NCBI GenBank assembly: GCA_024233085.1 | Contig: JACKQC010000024.1 | Location: 1 to 63,515, forward strand | Direction: 5' to 3' | Length of the DNA stretch: 63,515 nucleotides | From: Akkermansiaceae bacterium | Lineage (GTDB): Bacteria; Verrucomicrobiota; Verrucomicrobiia; Verrucomicrobiales; DEV007 | Shown here: one piece after another, positions 1 to 8,877 of the stretch | How positions within the stretch are numbered: position 1 is the stretch's first letter | Layout: each line of letters opens with the position of its first letter | Notes under the pieces: generated by a model | Told to the model about the DNA's origin: nothing | The model's input: the letters and a program-made list of their open reading frames with translations, nothing else | Databases searched by the model: none | Position numbers and translations under genes: made by a program

Positions 1-104
1 AGGAGCAGGGGGAGCGCGGGCGTTGGGGGGGCGGGCATCGGTCCGGTCGGCTAATCCGCGGTCGGGGGGGCGCGGCGGGGAATCCCGGCGCGGCGGCGGC
101 GGCC
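1..104. other. non-coding window edge
   Basis: G-rich sequence downstream of the amidohydrolase gene. I see no gene, RNA or clear terminator in it. Confidence 0.5.
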
Positions 105-1079
105 TCAGCCAAGGCCGCCGATGACGCGCCGGGCGTTGCTGGCGAAGATCTTCGCCCGCACCTCGGGCTCGGGGACGAGCCGGCGGATGACGTCGCGCTG
201 TTTGGCGCCGGAGCATTTGTCGCCCTGCCCCTCGACATCGGCGCAGTCGCTGGCGTAGCAGAGTTTGTCCTGGTGGCGGTGGAGGAAGGCGGCGGCGTGC
301 TCGAGGTCGCGGGTCAGGGCGTTGAGGCCGGAACCGGCGGACATGTCGCCGAACATGTTGGGGTAGTCGGAGAGGTATCGGTCGGTGAGGCCGCCGGGAG
401 TGACCTTCGACTTGGGATAGAGATCGGTCGGGACGTGTTTGGCGTCGATGTTTCCCCACCAGGTCTGGGCGTGGCCGAAGAAGTTCACCGTGGGGTAGGC
501 TTCGAGGATCTTGTGAAAGCGCTCGAAGCCGAGGTTGTAGGTGTTGTGCTGGAAATGGATCAACACGGGGACCTGGAATTCTTTCGCGATGTCGTAGATG
601 AGGCGCATTTCCCGCGAGTCGCAGTCGATGTTGAACTTTTGCTCACCGATGCCGCGGGCGCCGCGCTTCAGCCATTTTTCGAGTTCGGTCTTGGTGGTCT
701 CGAGGTCGGGGATCTCGTTGGCGAAATAGACAAACTGGTCGGGATACTGGGTGGCGACGCGGGCGGCGGCCTCGGTGCCGAAGACACGGGCGGCGAGGCC
801 GTTGGACTTGCCGTTGTGGGTGGTGGAGCGGGTCATCTCCGTGCCGGCGGGCAGGAGGACGGACTTCGAGACCCGCATGGTCCGCTGGTGGGCGATCATG
901 GCGTCGTTCTGCCGGCCGTGGTAATTGACGTGCTGGTGGATGTCGATGATGAACTCCTCCCCCGCCCCGTCGGCTTTGGCGGCGGCGTCATTTTCGGCGG
1001 CGAAGGCGGCGCCCGCCCCCGCGGCGGAGGCGGAAACGGTGGTGGCGGCGGTGGTCCGGAGGAATTGTCGGCGTTTCAT
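105..1079 (-). CDS. Tat-exported amidohydrolase family protein (metal-dependent TIM-barrel hydrolase)
   Basis: A 324-residue protein. The start at 1079 was chosen because it opens a twin-arginine signal (MKRRQFLRT followed by an Ala-rich stretch), so the enzyme is probably exported folded to the periplasm. Amidohydrolase-2 features are visible: a DIHQH metal motif just after the signal, VLIHFQH and FFGHAQ in the middle of the barrel, and YASDCAD near the C-terminus supplying the conserved Asp. Substrate is unknown; the family includes lactonases and decarboxylases. It is divergent from the dehydroquinate-synthase-like gene with 136 bp between. The longer upstream reading frame is rejected because it buries the Tat motif. 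Confidence 0.8.
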   Translation of the reverse strand: MKRRQFLRTTAATTVSASAAGAGAAFAAENDAAAKADGAGEEFIIDIHQHVNYHGRQNDAMIAHQRTMRVSKSVLLPAGTEMTRSTTHNGKSNGLAARVFGTEAAARVATQYPDQFVYFANEIPDLETTKTELEKWLKRGARGIGEQKFNIDCDSREMRLIYDIAKEFQVPVLIHFQHNTYNLGFERFHKILEAYPTVNFFGHAQTWWGNIDAKHVPTDLYPKSKVTPGGLTDRYLSDYPNMFGDMSAGSGLNALTRDLEHAAAFLHRHQDKLCYASDCADVEGQGDKCSGAKQRDVIRRLVPEPEVRAKIFASNARRVIGGLG

Positions 1080-1215
1080 GGTGTCGAAAAGGGGGAAGAA
1101 TGCGGGAACGGAGCGGGTGGTCGCGTCGGTTCCGTTTTTGCCAGAGCGCGACCGGATCGCAAAGCGCGGCCTTGCCCGCGAACACGCCATCTTGCGCATC
1201 GGCGGGCCGGACCGG

Positions 1216-2424
1216 ATGGTTTCGCCAGTGATTCAGCGCCCCATCCATCTCACGCATCAGCATCGAGTGGCCTTTACCCACGGGGCCTTCGAGCCGGCCA
1301 ACCACACGCTGCGCGACCTCATCGCCGAGGGCGCGGAACTCGACGGCCGCGGCCGGGTGCTGGTGCTGCTGGACGAGGGCCTGCTGGCTGGCAATCCGCG
1401 GCTGCCGGAAAAAATCGGGCGCTATTTCGACCGCCACGGCGACGCCGTCCAGTCGGTCTCGGCGCCCGTGATCCTGCCCGGCGGCGAGGGCTGCAAGAAC
1501 GACTGGCCGCTGGTCGAGACAATCTGGCGAGCCATCGATTTTCACAAGCTCTGCCGCCACTCCCACATTGTGGCCGTGGGCGGCGGGGCCTTTCTCGATC
1601 TCGCGGGATTCGCCGCCGCGACGGCGCACCGCGGCATTCGCCTGATCCGCATGCCCACCACCACGCTGAGCCAGGGCGACGGCGGCGTCGGGGTAAAGAA
1701 CGGAGTCAATTTTTTCGGCAAAAAGAACTGGGTCGGCACCTTCGCGGTGCCCTTCGCCGTCGTGAACGACCTCGACTTTCTCAAATCCCTCCCCGCCGCC
1801 GCCTGCCGCGACGGGCTGATCGAGGCCATCAAGGTCGCCCTGATCCGCGACCGGGCCTTTTTCGAATACCTCGAATCGAGGGCCGCCGAGCTTTCCCGCC
1901 TCGAAACCGAACCGCTGGAGCGGGCGATCCGCCGCAGCGCGGAGCTGCACGTCGAGCACATCGCCACGGGCGGCGACCCCTTCGAACTGGGCTCGGCCCG
2001 GCCCCTGGACTTCGGCCACTGGGCCGCGCACAAACTGGAGCCGCTCTCGGCCTTTGCCGTCAGCCACGGCGCGGCCGTCGCCATCGGCATGGCGCTCGAC
2101 CTGCTCTACTCGGTGCGCGTCGGCCTGCTGAACCGCGCGACCGCCGAGCGCGTCATCGCCCTGATCGAGGGCGTCGGCTTCCGCCTGTGGTCGGACTTTC
2201 TCGACAAAAACGATCCCGCGACCGGTCTGCCCGCCGTGCTGGCCGGGCTCGAGGAATTCCGCGAGCATCTCGGCGGACGCCTCACCATTACGCTGGTGCC
2301 CGAAATCGGGCGCAAGATCGAGGTTCACGAAATGGACCGCGACGCCGTCATCGGCGCGCTGGCCGATCTGCGCGCCCGTGCCGAAGCCAGCGCGCCCCGC
2401 GCGACGACCACGCCTTCCCGCTGA
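1216..2424 (+). CDS. 3-dehydroquinate synthase family protein, EboD-like
   Basis: A 402-residue protein of the dehydroquinate-synthase fold (NAD-dependent, metal-dependent sugar-phosphate cyclase). Visible motifs are the nucleotide-binding VAVGGGAFLDLAGF, the segment MPTTTLSQGDGGVGVKNGVN, and three likely metal ligands: E203 (LIEAIKVAL), H268 (DFGHWAAHKLE) and H284 (SHGAAVAIGM). The last two are 16 residues apart, as in AroB. The GVKNG and FGKKNWVGTF stretches resemble EboD, the cyclase of the eustigmatophyte/bacterial ebo cluster, more than shikimate-pathway AroB. The other ebo genes are not adjacent. The ATG at 1216 was chosen over in-frame upstream starts that run antisense to the neighbouring gene. 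Confidence 0.82.
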   Translation: MVSPVIQRPIHLTHQHRVAFTHGAFEPANHTLRDLIAEGAELDGRGRVLVLLDEGLLAGNPRLPEKIGRYFDRHGDAVQSVSAPVILPGGEGCKNDWPLVETIWRAIDFHKLCRHSHIVAVGGGAFLDLAGFAAATAHRGIRLIRMPTTTLSQGDGGVGVKNGVNFFGKKNWVGTFAVPFAVVNDLDFLKSLPAAACRDGLIEAIKVALIRDRAFFEYLESRAAELSRLETEPLERAIRRSAELHVEHIATGGDPFELGSARPLDFGHWAAHKLEPLSAFAVSHGAAVAIGMALDLLYSVRVGLLNRATAERVIALIEGVGFRLWSDFLDKNDPATGLPAVLAGLEEFREHLGGRLTITLVPEIGRKIEVHEMDRDAVIGALADLRARAEASAPRATTTPSR

Positions 2425-2445
2425 AGAAATCGGGGCGCCCAAAAG

Positions 2446-2488
2446 AAAAACCCCCGCCGCGACCCGGGGGATCGCGAACGGGGGTTTT
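2446..2488. terminator. putative bidirectional rho-independent terminator
   Basis: An A-run followed by CCCCCG (2446-2456) is mirrored by CGGGGG followed by a T-run (2479-2488). It lies between two convergent genes, so it could serve both strands. Confidence 0.5.
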
Positions 2489-2521
2489 CGACGGGTCGCT
2501 AGAAGAAAGTCGAGTGCCGGC

Positions 2522-2941
2522 TCAGGGAATGGTCAGCGTCTGGCCGAGCCGGATGGTGTCGCTGGTCAGGCCATTGGCGCTCTTGAGAGCCGCGACCGTG
2601 GTGCCGTATTTGCGGGAAAGACTGTAAAGAGTGTCGCCTTTCACCACCGTGTGGGAACCACCGGAGCTGCTGCCGCCGCCGCCGCTCGAACCCGAGCCGT
2701 AGGAGGGCGCCGGAGCCGGGGCCTGATAACCGGAATCGTAGCCGCCGCCGCCCGAGGGCTGCACGTCCACGTAGTCGCCTCCGCCGCCCGAGGAGGGCGC
2801 CCCATAGGACCCCGACGGACCGTAGTAGGGATTGTCGGTCGCGTAGGGGTTGCTGTCCTGGCCGCCGTTCTTGCAGGAGACAAGAAAGAGCGCGAGCGAC
2901 GGCATCGCCACCAGGTGAAGAGATTGGAGCAAAAGTTTCAT
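2522..2941 (-). CDS. LysM-domain lipoprotein
   Basis: A 139-residue protein. The N-terminus is a lipoprotein signal ending in the lipobox LFLVSC, so it is probably membrane-anchored. The middle (about residues 25-90) is a Gly/Ser/Pro/Tyr-rich linker. The C-terminal 45 residues form one LysM domain (HTVVKGDTLYSLSRKYGTT ... GQTLTIP), which binds N-acetylglucosamine in peptidoglycan. No catalytic domain is present, so a structural or anchoring role is inferred. It converges on the EboD-like gene across a terminator-like hairpin. Confidence 0.85.
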   Translation of the reverse strand: MKLLLQSLHLVAMPSLALFLVSCKNGGQDSNPYATDNPYYGPSGSYGAPSSGGGGDYVDVQPSGGGGYDSGYQAPAPAPSYGSGSSGGGGSSSGGSHTVVKGDTLYSLSRKYGTTVAALKSANGLTSDTIRLGQTLTIP

Positions 2942-3237
2942 GACTGACTCGGGAAAAGAAAACGCCGTTCTGTTTCAGGTCCGACGAATATTAGGATATC
3001 CGAAATAATAATGCAAGACCTTAAATACGATTTTTACGATAATTTGAGCCGGCCTTGTATTTCACCCGTTCCCAGCTCGTGAGCCGCGAGCCTTTCGAGC
3101 CATCCCTTCCCCATACCCAAGAATACTTGGCATCTCTTTAGCCAAGAATACTTGGCTGTTGGGGGAGCGGTCGGGCTTTCCCCGTTTCGGCTGGATTTTC
3201 TCGCCAAGTCTTCCTGGCTACCGCTATAGTCCACGGC
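2942..3237. promoter_or_regulatory. intergenic region with three copies of a CCAAG-N5-CTTGG palindrome
   Basis: Two exact copies of CCAAGAATACTTGGC lie at 3117-3131 and 3142-3156 (25 bp apart), and a diverged copy (CCAAGTCTTCCTGGC) at 3204-3218. A -10-like TATAGT is at 3225-3230, eight bases before the ATG at 3238, and the third copy lies where the -35/-10 spacer would be. This layout suggests an operator controlling the hydrolase gene at 3238, or a mobile palindromic repeat that landed there. Confidence 0.45.
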
Positions 3238-4047
3238 ATGAAACGCCGAAATCGTCTCTCCCACATCCCCCTGCTGCTTGCGGGCGTCGCCCTGTTTCCC
3301 TCGCTCGGCCGGGCCGAGGTGACCGGCCGGGAAGTCACCTACCGCGCCGGCGACACCGTCCTGAAAGGCTACCTCGCCTATGATGACGCGATTTCCGGCA
3401 AACGGCCCGGGGTGCTGGTGGTTCACGAATGGTGGGGCCACAACGACTACGCCCGCGACCGGGCACGGATGCTGGCCGAACTCGGATACGTCGCCCTGGC
3501 GGTGGACATGTACGGCGACGGCAAAACCGCCGAGCATCCGAAGGACGCCGGCGCCTTCGCCGGCGAAGTGATGGCGAACATCGACACCGGCGTGGAACGC
3601 TTCGAGGCGGCGGTCGATTTTCTCAAGACCCAGGAGCGGACCGACAACGCGCGCATCGCCGCGATCGGTTACTGCTTTGGCGGCGCCATCGTGCTGCACA
3701 TGGCTCGCATCGGGATGGACCTCGACGCGGTGGCGAGCTTTCATGGAAATCTCGCGCCCAAGGCCGAGGCCCAGGAGGGCAAGGTCAAAGCCCGCGTCCT
3801 CGTCTGCAACGGCGCCGACGACAGTTTCGTGCCGAAGGAACAGATCGCGGCCTTCCAGCGCGAAATGAACGACGCCGGGGTCGACTTCCGGTTTATTGAC
3901 TATCCCGGCGCCGTGCATGGCTTCACCAATCCGGCCGCGACGGCGCTCGGCGAGAAATTCGGCCTGAAACTCGCCCACAACGAAAGCGCCGACAAACAGT
4001 CGTGGGAGGCGCTGAAGGCGCTTTTGAAGGAGGTCTTCGGGAAGTGA
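3238..4047 (+). CDS. secreted dienelactone hydrolase family protein
   Basis: A 269-residue alpha/beta hydrolase with an N-terminal signal peptide (MKRRNRLSHIPLLLAGVALFPSLGRA). The dienelactone hydrolase triad is visible: nucleophile Cys in GYCFGGA, Asp in CNGADDSFVP, and His in PGAVHGFTNP. The VVHEWWGHNDYARDRA segment is typical of the family. It probably cleaves a lactone or ester in the periplasm; the substrate is unknown. The upstream region carries the palindromic operator-like sites, and the downstream intergenic region holds copies of the 22-bp-period palindrome. Confidence 0.85.
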   Translation: MKRRNRLSHIPLLLAGVALFPSLGRAEVTGREVTYRAGDTVLKGYLAYDDAISGKRPGVLVVHEWWGHNDYARDRARMLAELGYVALAVDMYGDGKTAEHPKDAGAFAGEVMANIDTGVERFEAAVDFLKTQERTDNARIAAIGYCFGGAIVLHMARIGMDLDAVASFHGNLAPKAEAQEGKVKARVLVCNGADDSFVPKEQIAAFQREMNDAGVDFRFIDYPGAVHGFTNPAATALGEKFGLKLAHNESADKQSWEALKALLKEVFGK

Positions 4048-4100
4048 AATCCCTCGTCACGTTGCGGCGCGGCGCGGCATTCGCCCCCTTTTTCACCGCG

Positions 4101-4141
4101 GATTCAACAGGGTTGACTCGGTGACCTAACCCTATTTGGTC
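4101..4141. repeat. 22-bp-period palindrome array, locus 1 (2 copies)
   Basis: Two diverged 19-bp units at 4101-4119 (gattCAACAGGGTTGactc) and 4123-4141 (gacctAACCCTATTTGGtc). Their starts are 22 bp apart and their central AGG/CCT triplets are on opposite strands. They lie between two genes transcribed in the same direction. Confidence 0.75.
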
Positions 4142-4187
4142 CGCGAACCGCCTTCAGCAACCATCGTGCCATGGCGTGAGTCCCGCG

Positions 4188-4215
4188 TTGCGCCGAACGG
4201 CTCCGCCGCTAGATT
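4188..4215 (+). promoter_or_regulatory. putative sigma-70-type promoter of the SDR gene
   Basis: TTGCGC at 4188-4193 and TAGATT at 4210-4215 are separated by 16 bp. The hexamer ends nine bases before the ATG at 4225, so the transcript would be nearly leaderless. Confidence 0.3.
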
Positions 4216-4224
4216 GGCGGCCTC

Positions 4225-4995
4225 ATGTCCGCCACGCTCGAAAACAAGACCGCTTTCATCACCGGCGCCGGGTCCGGCATCGGCCGCGCCATCGCCGAGA
4301 AATTCGCCAAGAACGGAGCGCGGGTTTTTGTCGCCGATTTCGACGAAAAAAACGGCGCCGAAACCGCCGCCGCCATCGGCGGGAACGCGCGCTTCCTCGC
4401 CTGCGATGTCGCCGACCAGGGCTCTGTCCGGGCCGCGGTCGCCGCCGCGGTGGAGGACACCGGGCGACTGGATATTCTGGTGAACAACGCCGGGATCGCC
4501 CACATCGGCACGGCGATCTCGACGGAGGAGGATGACTTCGACCGGGTGATGCGGGTGAATGTGAAGGGCGTTTACAACTGCCTCCACGAAGTGTTGCCGC
4601 GCATGCTGGAGGCGGGCGGCGGCGTGGTGCTGAATCTCGCCAGCGTCGCCTCGATCGCCGGGCTGCCCGACCGTTTCGCCTATTCCACGAGCAAGGGCGC
4701 CGTCTTCACCATGACGCTGTCGGTGGCCGCCGACTACATCGACCAAAACATTCGCTGCAACTGCATCTGCCCGGCGCGGGTTCACACGCCGTTCGTCGAT
4801 GGTTACCTGGCGAAGAACTACCCCGGCCGGGAGGCGGAGATGTTCGACAAGCTCTCCAAGGCCCAGCCCATCGGCCGCATGGCGAAGCCCTCCGAGATCG
4901 CGGCGCTGGCGCTTTACCTCTGCGGCGAGGACTCCAGTTTCATCACCGGCCAGGCCTTCGAGATCGACGGCGGCTACATGAATATCCGGCGTTAG
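4225..4995 (+). CDS. SDR family NAD(P)-dependent oxidoreductase
   Basis: A 256-residue classical short-chain dehydrogenase. It has the cofactor-binding TGAGSGIG near residue 14, LVNNAGIAH near residue 88, the catalytic Ser in NLASVASIAG, YSTSKGA (Tyr and Lys of the active site), and the C-terminal FEIDGGYMNI typical of this subgroup. An acidic residue ends beta-2 (VADFDEKN), which favours NAD over NADP. Sugar- or hydroxyacid-specific dehydrogenases look like this, but the substrate cannot be read from the sequence. There is no operon partner. Confidence 0.85.
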   Translation: MSATLENKTAFITGAGSGIGRAIAEKFAKNGARVFVADFDEKNGAETAAAIGGNARFLACDVADQGSVRAAVAAAVEDTGRLDILVNNAGIAHIGTAISTEEDDFDRVMRVNVKGVYNCLHEVLPRMLEAGGGVVLNLASVASIAGLPDRFAYSTSKGAVFTMTLSVAADYIDQNIRCNCICPARVHTPFVDGYLAKNYPGREAEMFDKLSKAQPIGRMAKPSEIAALALYLCGEDSSFITGQAFEIDGGYMNIRR

Positions 4996-5015
4996 GCCCG
5001 GGGGGGCGGCATTCG

Positions 5016-5600
5016 TCAGTCCGTCGGTCGCGGCGGTATCTCCCCGGGGGTGCCGTCCGGGTTGGGCCGCAGGTAGCGGGGGTCGGCTCCCGGCATGTCC
5101 TGCACGTAGGCGTAGCCGGCGTCCACCCACTCCATGAATCCGTAGCGGATTTCGTAAACGGTCTTGAACTCGAGTTTCCGGATCACGGACATCGCCTGCT
5201 CCTGCCGGCCGGGGATACCGTCCGAATAGACGGCCAGCTTCTGCTCGCGCGGCAGGGCGCCGATTTCAGCCTCGAACGCGCCGCCCTCGACATCGTAGTT
5301 GACCGCCCCGGGAAAATGCCCGCGCGCGAACTCGTCCGGCGTGCGCACGTCGATCACGAGGACCTCCGTGTCGTGTTCCAGCAGATTGTGGGTCTGCTCG
5401 AAGCTCAACTGGTAATAGAGCTGCAAGTTCGCGGGATCGAAGGGCTCGAGGTCTCCGGGGGCCGGCGCGTCGGTCAGCGCCTGGGCCGCGGGATTGCAGG
5501 ACACCAGGCCCAGGGTCAAAGCCAGCGCCGCCGCCGCCGCCGTTGACGCCGCCCATTCGGCGGGGCGAAGCCCGGCCACCCGTTCGAAAATCTCACGCAT
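5016..5600 (-). CDS. rhodanese-like domain lipoprotein, probably non-catalytic
   Basis: A 194-residue protein with a hydrophobic N-terminal segment ending in a lipobox-like LGLVSC around residue 35. Residues about 60-165 form a rhodanese fold: VLVIDVRTPDEFARGHFPGAVN is the conserved first half. The active-site loop, normally starting with a catalytic Cys, reads VYSDGIPGRQ here, so the Cys is replaced by Ser and sulfur transfer is unlikely. A binding or sensory role in the envelope is inferred. It converges on the SDR gene and is downstream of the phosphodiesterase gene on the same strand (55 bp gap). Confidence 0.75.
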   Translation of the reverse strand: MREIFERVAGLRPAEWAASTAAAAALALTLGLVSCNPAAQALTDAPAPGDLEPFDPANLQLYYQLSFEQTHNLLEHDTEVLVIDVRTPDEFARGHFPGAVNYDVEGGAFEAEIGALPREQKLAVYSDGIPGRQEQAMSVIRKLEFKTVYEIRYGFMEWVDAGYAYVQDMPGADPRYLRPNPDGTPGEIPPRPTD

Positions 5601-5655
5601 CCGGAAAGTAAGGCGATCTTTGGCGTGTCTTCAAGCGGCCGATTCGCCCGCCGTG

Positions 5656-7077
5656 TCATTCGGCGAGGATCTCCGTCAGGACCCTACCCTCGGTGTTTTC
5701 CATCGAAACGCCGAGCACGGCCCCGATGGTCGGGGCCACGTCGGTGTTGCTCATCGCGTCGATCACGGCGCCGGGTTTGATGCCCGCGCCGGAGGCGACG
5801 AACGCGGCGCCCATCAGATCGTGAAACGGCGAATACCCGTGCGACCCGCGCGGGCCGTCGGTCAGGATGACGAACGCGTCGCCGTCGTCCTTGCCGGAGA
5901 AGGAATAACCGTCCGCCGCGCCGAGCATGAGGTCGGGTTCGTGGGGATTTTCCGAGGGCAGCTTGTGGCCGAATTTCGCGAAATCCCCGGGCTCGATGAC
6001 TACTTCCACCCCTTCCACCTCCCGAAAACGCGCCGCCAACCGGTCGCGGATCGCGTCGCGATTGGCGTCGTCGAGGATGTAGATGAAACATCCGCCGCCC
6101 TGGCCGAGGGCGAAGGCCTGCTGCCGCAGTTTCAGCCCCTGCCCCTCCCGAAGGCCCTCGCCGCGCAGCACCACGTTGGCGGCGATTTCCTTCGTGTAGG
6201 TGATGAAACCGTGGTCGGCGGTGATGAAAAACGTCGTCGAATCCCCGAGGCCGGCGGCCTCGACCGTGTCCACCAATTCGCGAATGCAGCGGTCGGAATC
6301 CGTCACCGCCCAGTAGGCCTCCTCGGACTGCCGGCCGGTGGCGTGCTCGAGAGCGTCCACGCTGACGAGATGCAGGGCGAGAAAGTTCGGGCGATGCGTC
6401 CCGATCAGGTGCTGGGCGATCCGGGTGTACATCCAGTCGCGCTGCGGCTTGCCGGCGTTGCCGAGCTTGCACCACTCGTTCTGTTTCCAGTAGGGGATGC
6501 CCCTTTCTTTCAACTCGGCGAGCAGGCTCGGCGTGCTGGCGTCCTCGAAGATTTTCTGGTCAAACACATCGGGCACCTGCCAGTCGAGCGTCGCGGCGTT
6601 CCGGCTCGCGGGCCAGCAGACACCGGCCGTCTTCAGGCCCGCGCCGTGCAGGAAATCGTAGATCGTCGGCGATTTTACGATCTCGGCCTTGTCGAAAAGC
6701 GGGTCCGGGATCAGCGGCACCACCTTGCCCAAGGCGCGGTCGTAGTAATTGTTCCCGATCACCCCGTGGCGCCCGGCGTGGACGCCGGTGACCAGCGTGG
6801 TGTGATTCGGCCAGGTGACCGTGGGAAAGGAGGCCTCCATCCGCTTCGCCCGCGCGCCCTTCGCCGCCAGCGCGCGGATCGTCGGCATGTGGGCCTTCGG
6901 GTCGTCGAAATAGTAGTGCGCCAACCCATCGATACTCACCAGGATCACGTGACGATCCTGACGCGGCTCGGCCCGGGCGGGCGACAGCGCGAGACAGGCG
7001 GCGACGCTCCCGAGCAGGAGAGCCGGAAAAAACCGATCAAAACGGGATCGGCGCGGAAGGCGGAGCTTCGGATTCAT
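5656..7077 (-). CDS. secreted alkaline phosphatase / type I phosphodiesterase family protein
   Basis: A 473-residue protein with a signal peptide (basic start, then FFPALLLGSVAACLALSPARA). The start at 7077 directly precedes it. The alkaline phosphatase superfamily metal and nucleophile region is visible: VSIDGLAHYY (first Asp), then FPTVTWPNHTTLVTG with the nucleophilic Thr, and later FITADHGF and HGYSP with metal-binding Asp and His residues. This is the nucleotide pyrophosphatase/phosphodiesterase pattern. It probably hydrolyses phosphodiesters or phosphonates in the periplasm. It is divergent from the glycosyltransferase gene. Confidence 0.82.
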   Translation of the reverse strand: MNPKLRLPRRSRFDRFFPALLLGSVAACLALSPARAEPRQDRHVILVSIDGLAHYYFDDPKAHMPTIRALAAKGARAKRMEASFPTVTWPNHTTLVTGVHAGRHGVIGNNYYDRALGKVVPLIPDPLFDKAEIVKSPTIYDFLHGAGLKTAGVCWPASRNAATLDWQVPDVFDQKIFEDASTPSLLAELKERGIPYWKQNEWCKLGNAGKPQRDWMYTRIAQHLIGTHRPNFLALHLVSVDALEHATGRQSEEAYWAVTDSDRCIRELVDTVEAAGLGDSTTFFITADHGFITYTKEIAANVVLRGEGLREGQGLKLRQQAFALGQGGGCFIYILDDANRDAIRDRLAARFREVEGVEVVIEPGDFAKFGHKLPSENPHEPDLMLGAADGYSFSGKDDGDAFVILTDGPRGSHGYSPFHDLMGAAFVASGAGIKPGAVIDAMSNTDVAPTIGAVLGVSMENTEGRVLTEILAE

Positions 7078-7238
7078 GGGCGCTATCCTGCCATCGCGGC
7101 CGCCACGCGGCAATGCCCGGATTTCGGCCCCTTCCACCCCGGAGCCGGCCCCAAAATCGGTTGCGGGAGCGCGGATTCGGTTCTTTCATCCCACGATCTT
7201 CCTTCCCGGAGCGCCTTTCGGGACATCTCTCGAACCGC

Positions 7239-8813
7239 ATGACGACCGCCCCGCCGACGGAACCGACGCCCCCCGCGCCCCCCGATTCGCCGTCGGTCCG
7301 CCCGGCGCGAAAAAGGGTTCTCGGCCTCATCGGCGCGATCTGTCTGGTTCATCTCTGGCTCGCGACCCGGTCGAACGAATTCCATTTCCAGCAGCACCCC
7401 GACGAAATTTCGAAGATCGAGCAGATCCTCGAAAACCGGCGCAACCTGCATCATCCGCTGTTGATGATCAACGCCGTCGATCTCGCCGCGAAACTGCGCG
7501 CCTCGGTCACGCCGCGTCGCTACGACGTGAAATACTGGGTGCAGCGGCGGCTGACCCCGCAGCAGGTCGTCGAGATGGGCCGGATGTTTTCGGCGCTGTG
7601 CACGACGCTCGGCATTTTCCTCGCGGCGGCGGCCTTTGTCGTGACCGGCCGGCCGTGGGCGGGAGTCGGCGCGGCGGCCCTGATGGCGCCAAACTACTCG
7701 ATTGTCCTCGCGGCGCACTTTTTCAAGGAAGACGCCGCGCTCTGCCTCGGCCTGGGCGCCTACCTTTTCACTTGGTCCCTGTTTTCGGCCCATCCCACGC
7801 GACGGCGCGCGATCCTGACCGGCGTCGCCACCGCGCTTTTGTTGTCCGGGAAATGGGCCGGCGGCATCTTCATCCTCGGCCACTGGATCGCCCTTCTCGC
7901 CTGGGGCGACCGGAAGACGGCCTTTCGCTGGCTCGGCTGGCAGCTCGGGGTTTTCTGCCTGGTTTTCGCCGCCATCAATCACCAGATCTTCGCCGCGCTG
8001 CCGACCTTCCGCGAGGCGATCTCGGGCGAAGTGCGCGTGCTGACCGTGGGACGCGACACCCCGGGCACTCTGCTGGGAAAATACAACTGGTGGCCCCTCG
8101 GCTGGCTGAATCAGGAGCCCGGCCTGAGTTTTCTGCTCGCGTCCGGCGTCGCTCTGGCCGCCGCCTTCGCCGGGTGGTTCGGCCGGCCCTGGCGCACGCT
8201 CGCCTTCGTCCCGATCGCCTACACGCTGACGCTCGGTCTGACCGACAAGTTCTCCGCGCGATACATCCTGCCCTCGGGTTTCCTGGTGCTGATGTTTTCC
8301 GGCGCCCTGCTCGGTCGCGCCGCGGAAGGCGCCCTCGCCTTTCCCGCCAAAGGCTGGCGCCTTGCCACGCTCGCCGTCGTCGGCGCGCTCGCGATCGCGG
8401 CGATCGCCGTGCAGGCGGCCAACACCCGCCACCTTCCCGCCGATCTTCGCGTCAGCCCGCACGAGGCGGCCTGGACCTGGATTCGGGAAAACCTCGACGG
8501 CAAACCCGCGAAGCTCATGCAGATCCGGCGGCACCTGATTCCCCGCGAAACGGGCCTGTTCGACCCGGCCACCCCTCCCCTGCCCGTCGAACTCTCCGAA
8601 CTCAACGATCGCGGCCTGACCTACGAAGCTTTGAAAAAATCCGGCGCCACCCACCTCATCTTTCGCACCATGGAACGCAACAACCGCACGCGCGGCGTGG
8701 TCGATCCCGGTTTGTTCGACGATCTCGACCGGCTCGGAAAGAAAGTGTTCGAGGCGCCCCCGGGACCGGTCGGGATCATCCAGCCCGGCATCGAGATTTA
8801 CGAGATCCGCTGA
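7239..8813 (+). CDS. polytopic GT-C (GT39-like) glycosyltransferase
   Basis: A 524-residue integral membrane protein. It has about ten hydrophobic helices, with a first segment near residue 28 (VLGLIGAICLVHLWLA), then an acidic loop containing FQQHPDEISKIEQ, which is the expected place of the catalytic Asp/Glu in GT-C enzymes. The C-terminal about 100 residues are soluble and periplasmic-looking (DLRVSPHEAAWTWIRENL ...). Such enzymes transfer sugars from polyprenyl-phosphate donors in the envelope; donor and acceptor are unknown. The ATG at 7239 was preferred over in-frame upstream starts because the extension is Arg/Pro-rich and overlaps the divergent gene's upstream region. Confidence 0.75.
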   Translation: MTTAPPTEPTPPAPPDSPSVRPARKRVLGLIGAICLVHLWLATRSNEFHFQQHPDEISKIEQILENRRNLHHPLLMINAVDLAAKLRASVTPRRYDVKYWVQRRLTPQQVVEMGRMFSALCTTLGIFLAAAAFVVTGRPWAGVGAAALMAPNYSIVLAAHFFKEDAALCLGLGAYLFTWSLFSAHPTRRRAILTGVATALLLSGKWAGGIFILGHWIALLAWGDRKTAFRWLGWQLGVFCLVFAAINHQIFAALPTFREAISGEVRVLTVGRDTPGTLLGKYNWWPLGWLNQEPGLSFLLASGVALAAAFAGWFGRPWRTLAFVPIAYTLTLGLTDKFSARYILPSGFLVLMFSGALLGRAAEGALAFPAKGWRLATLAVVGALAIAAIAVQAANTRHLPADLRVSPHEAAWTWIRENLDGKPAKLMQIRRHLIPRETGLFDPATPPLPVELSELNDRGLTYEALKKSGATHLIFRTMERNNRTRGVVDPGLFDDLDRLGKKVFEAPPGPVGIIQPGIEIYEIR

Positions 8814-8836
8814 AATTCACGGTCCGAAGACCCCGG

Positions 8837-8877
8837 GACCCAACAGGGTTGGGTCGGTCATCCAACCCTGTTAAGCC
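8837..8877. repeat. 22-bp-period palindrome array, locus 2 (2 copies)
   Basis: A perfect unit, gacccaacagggttgggtc, is at 8837-8855. A diverged unit with core CAACCCTGTTA is centred 22 bp further right (8859-8877). They lie between convergent genes. The remaining 150 bp of this gap shows nothing else recognisable. Confidence 0.8.

Noticed and set aside
273..2627. 784-codon open frame on the plus strand
   Set aside because: High-GC artefact overlapping the amidohydrolase and EboD-like genes; Gly/Arg-rich with no family pattern.
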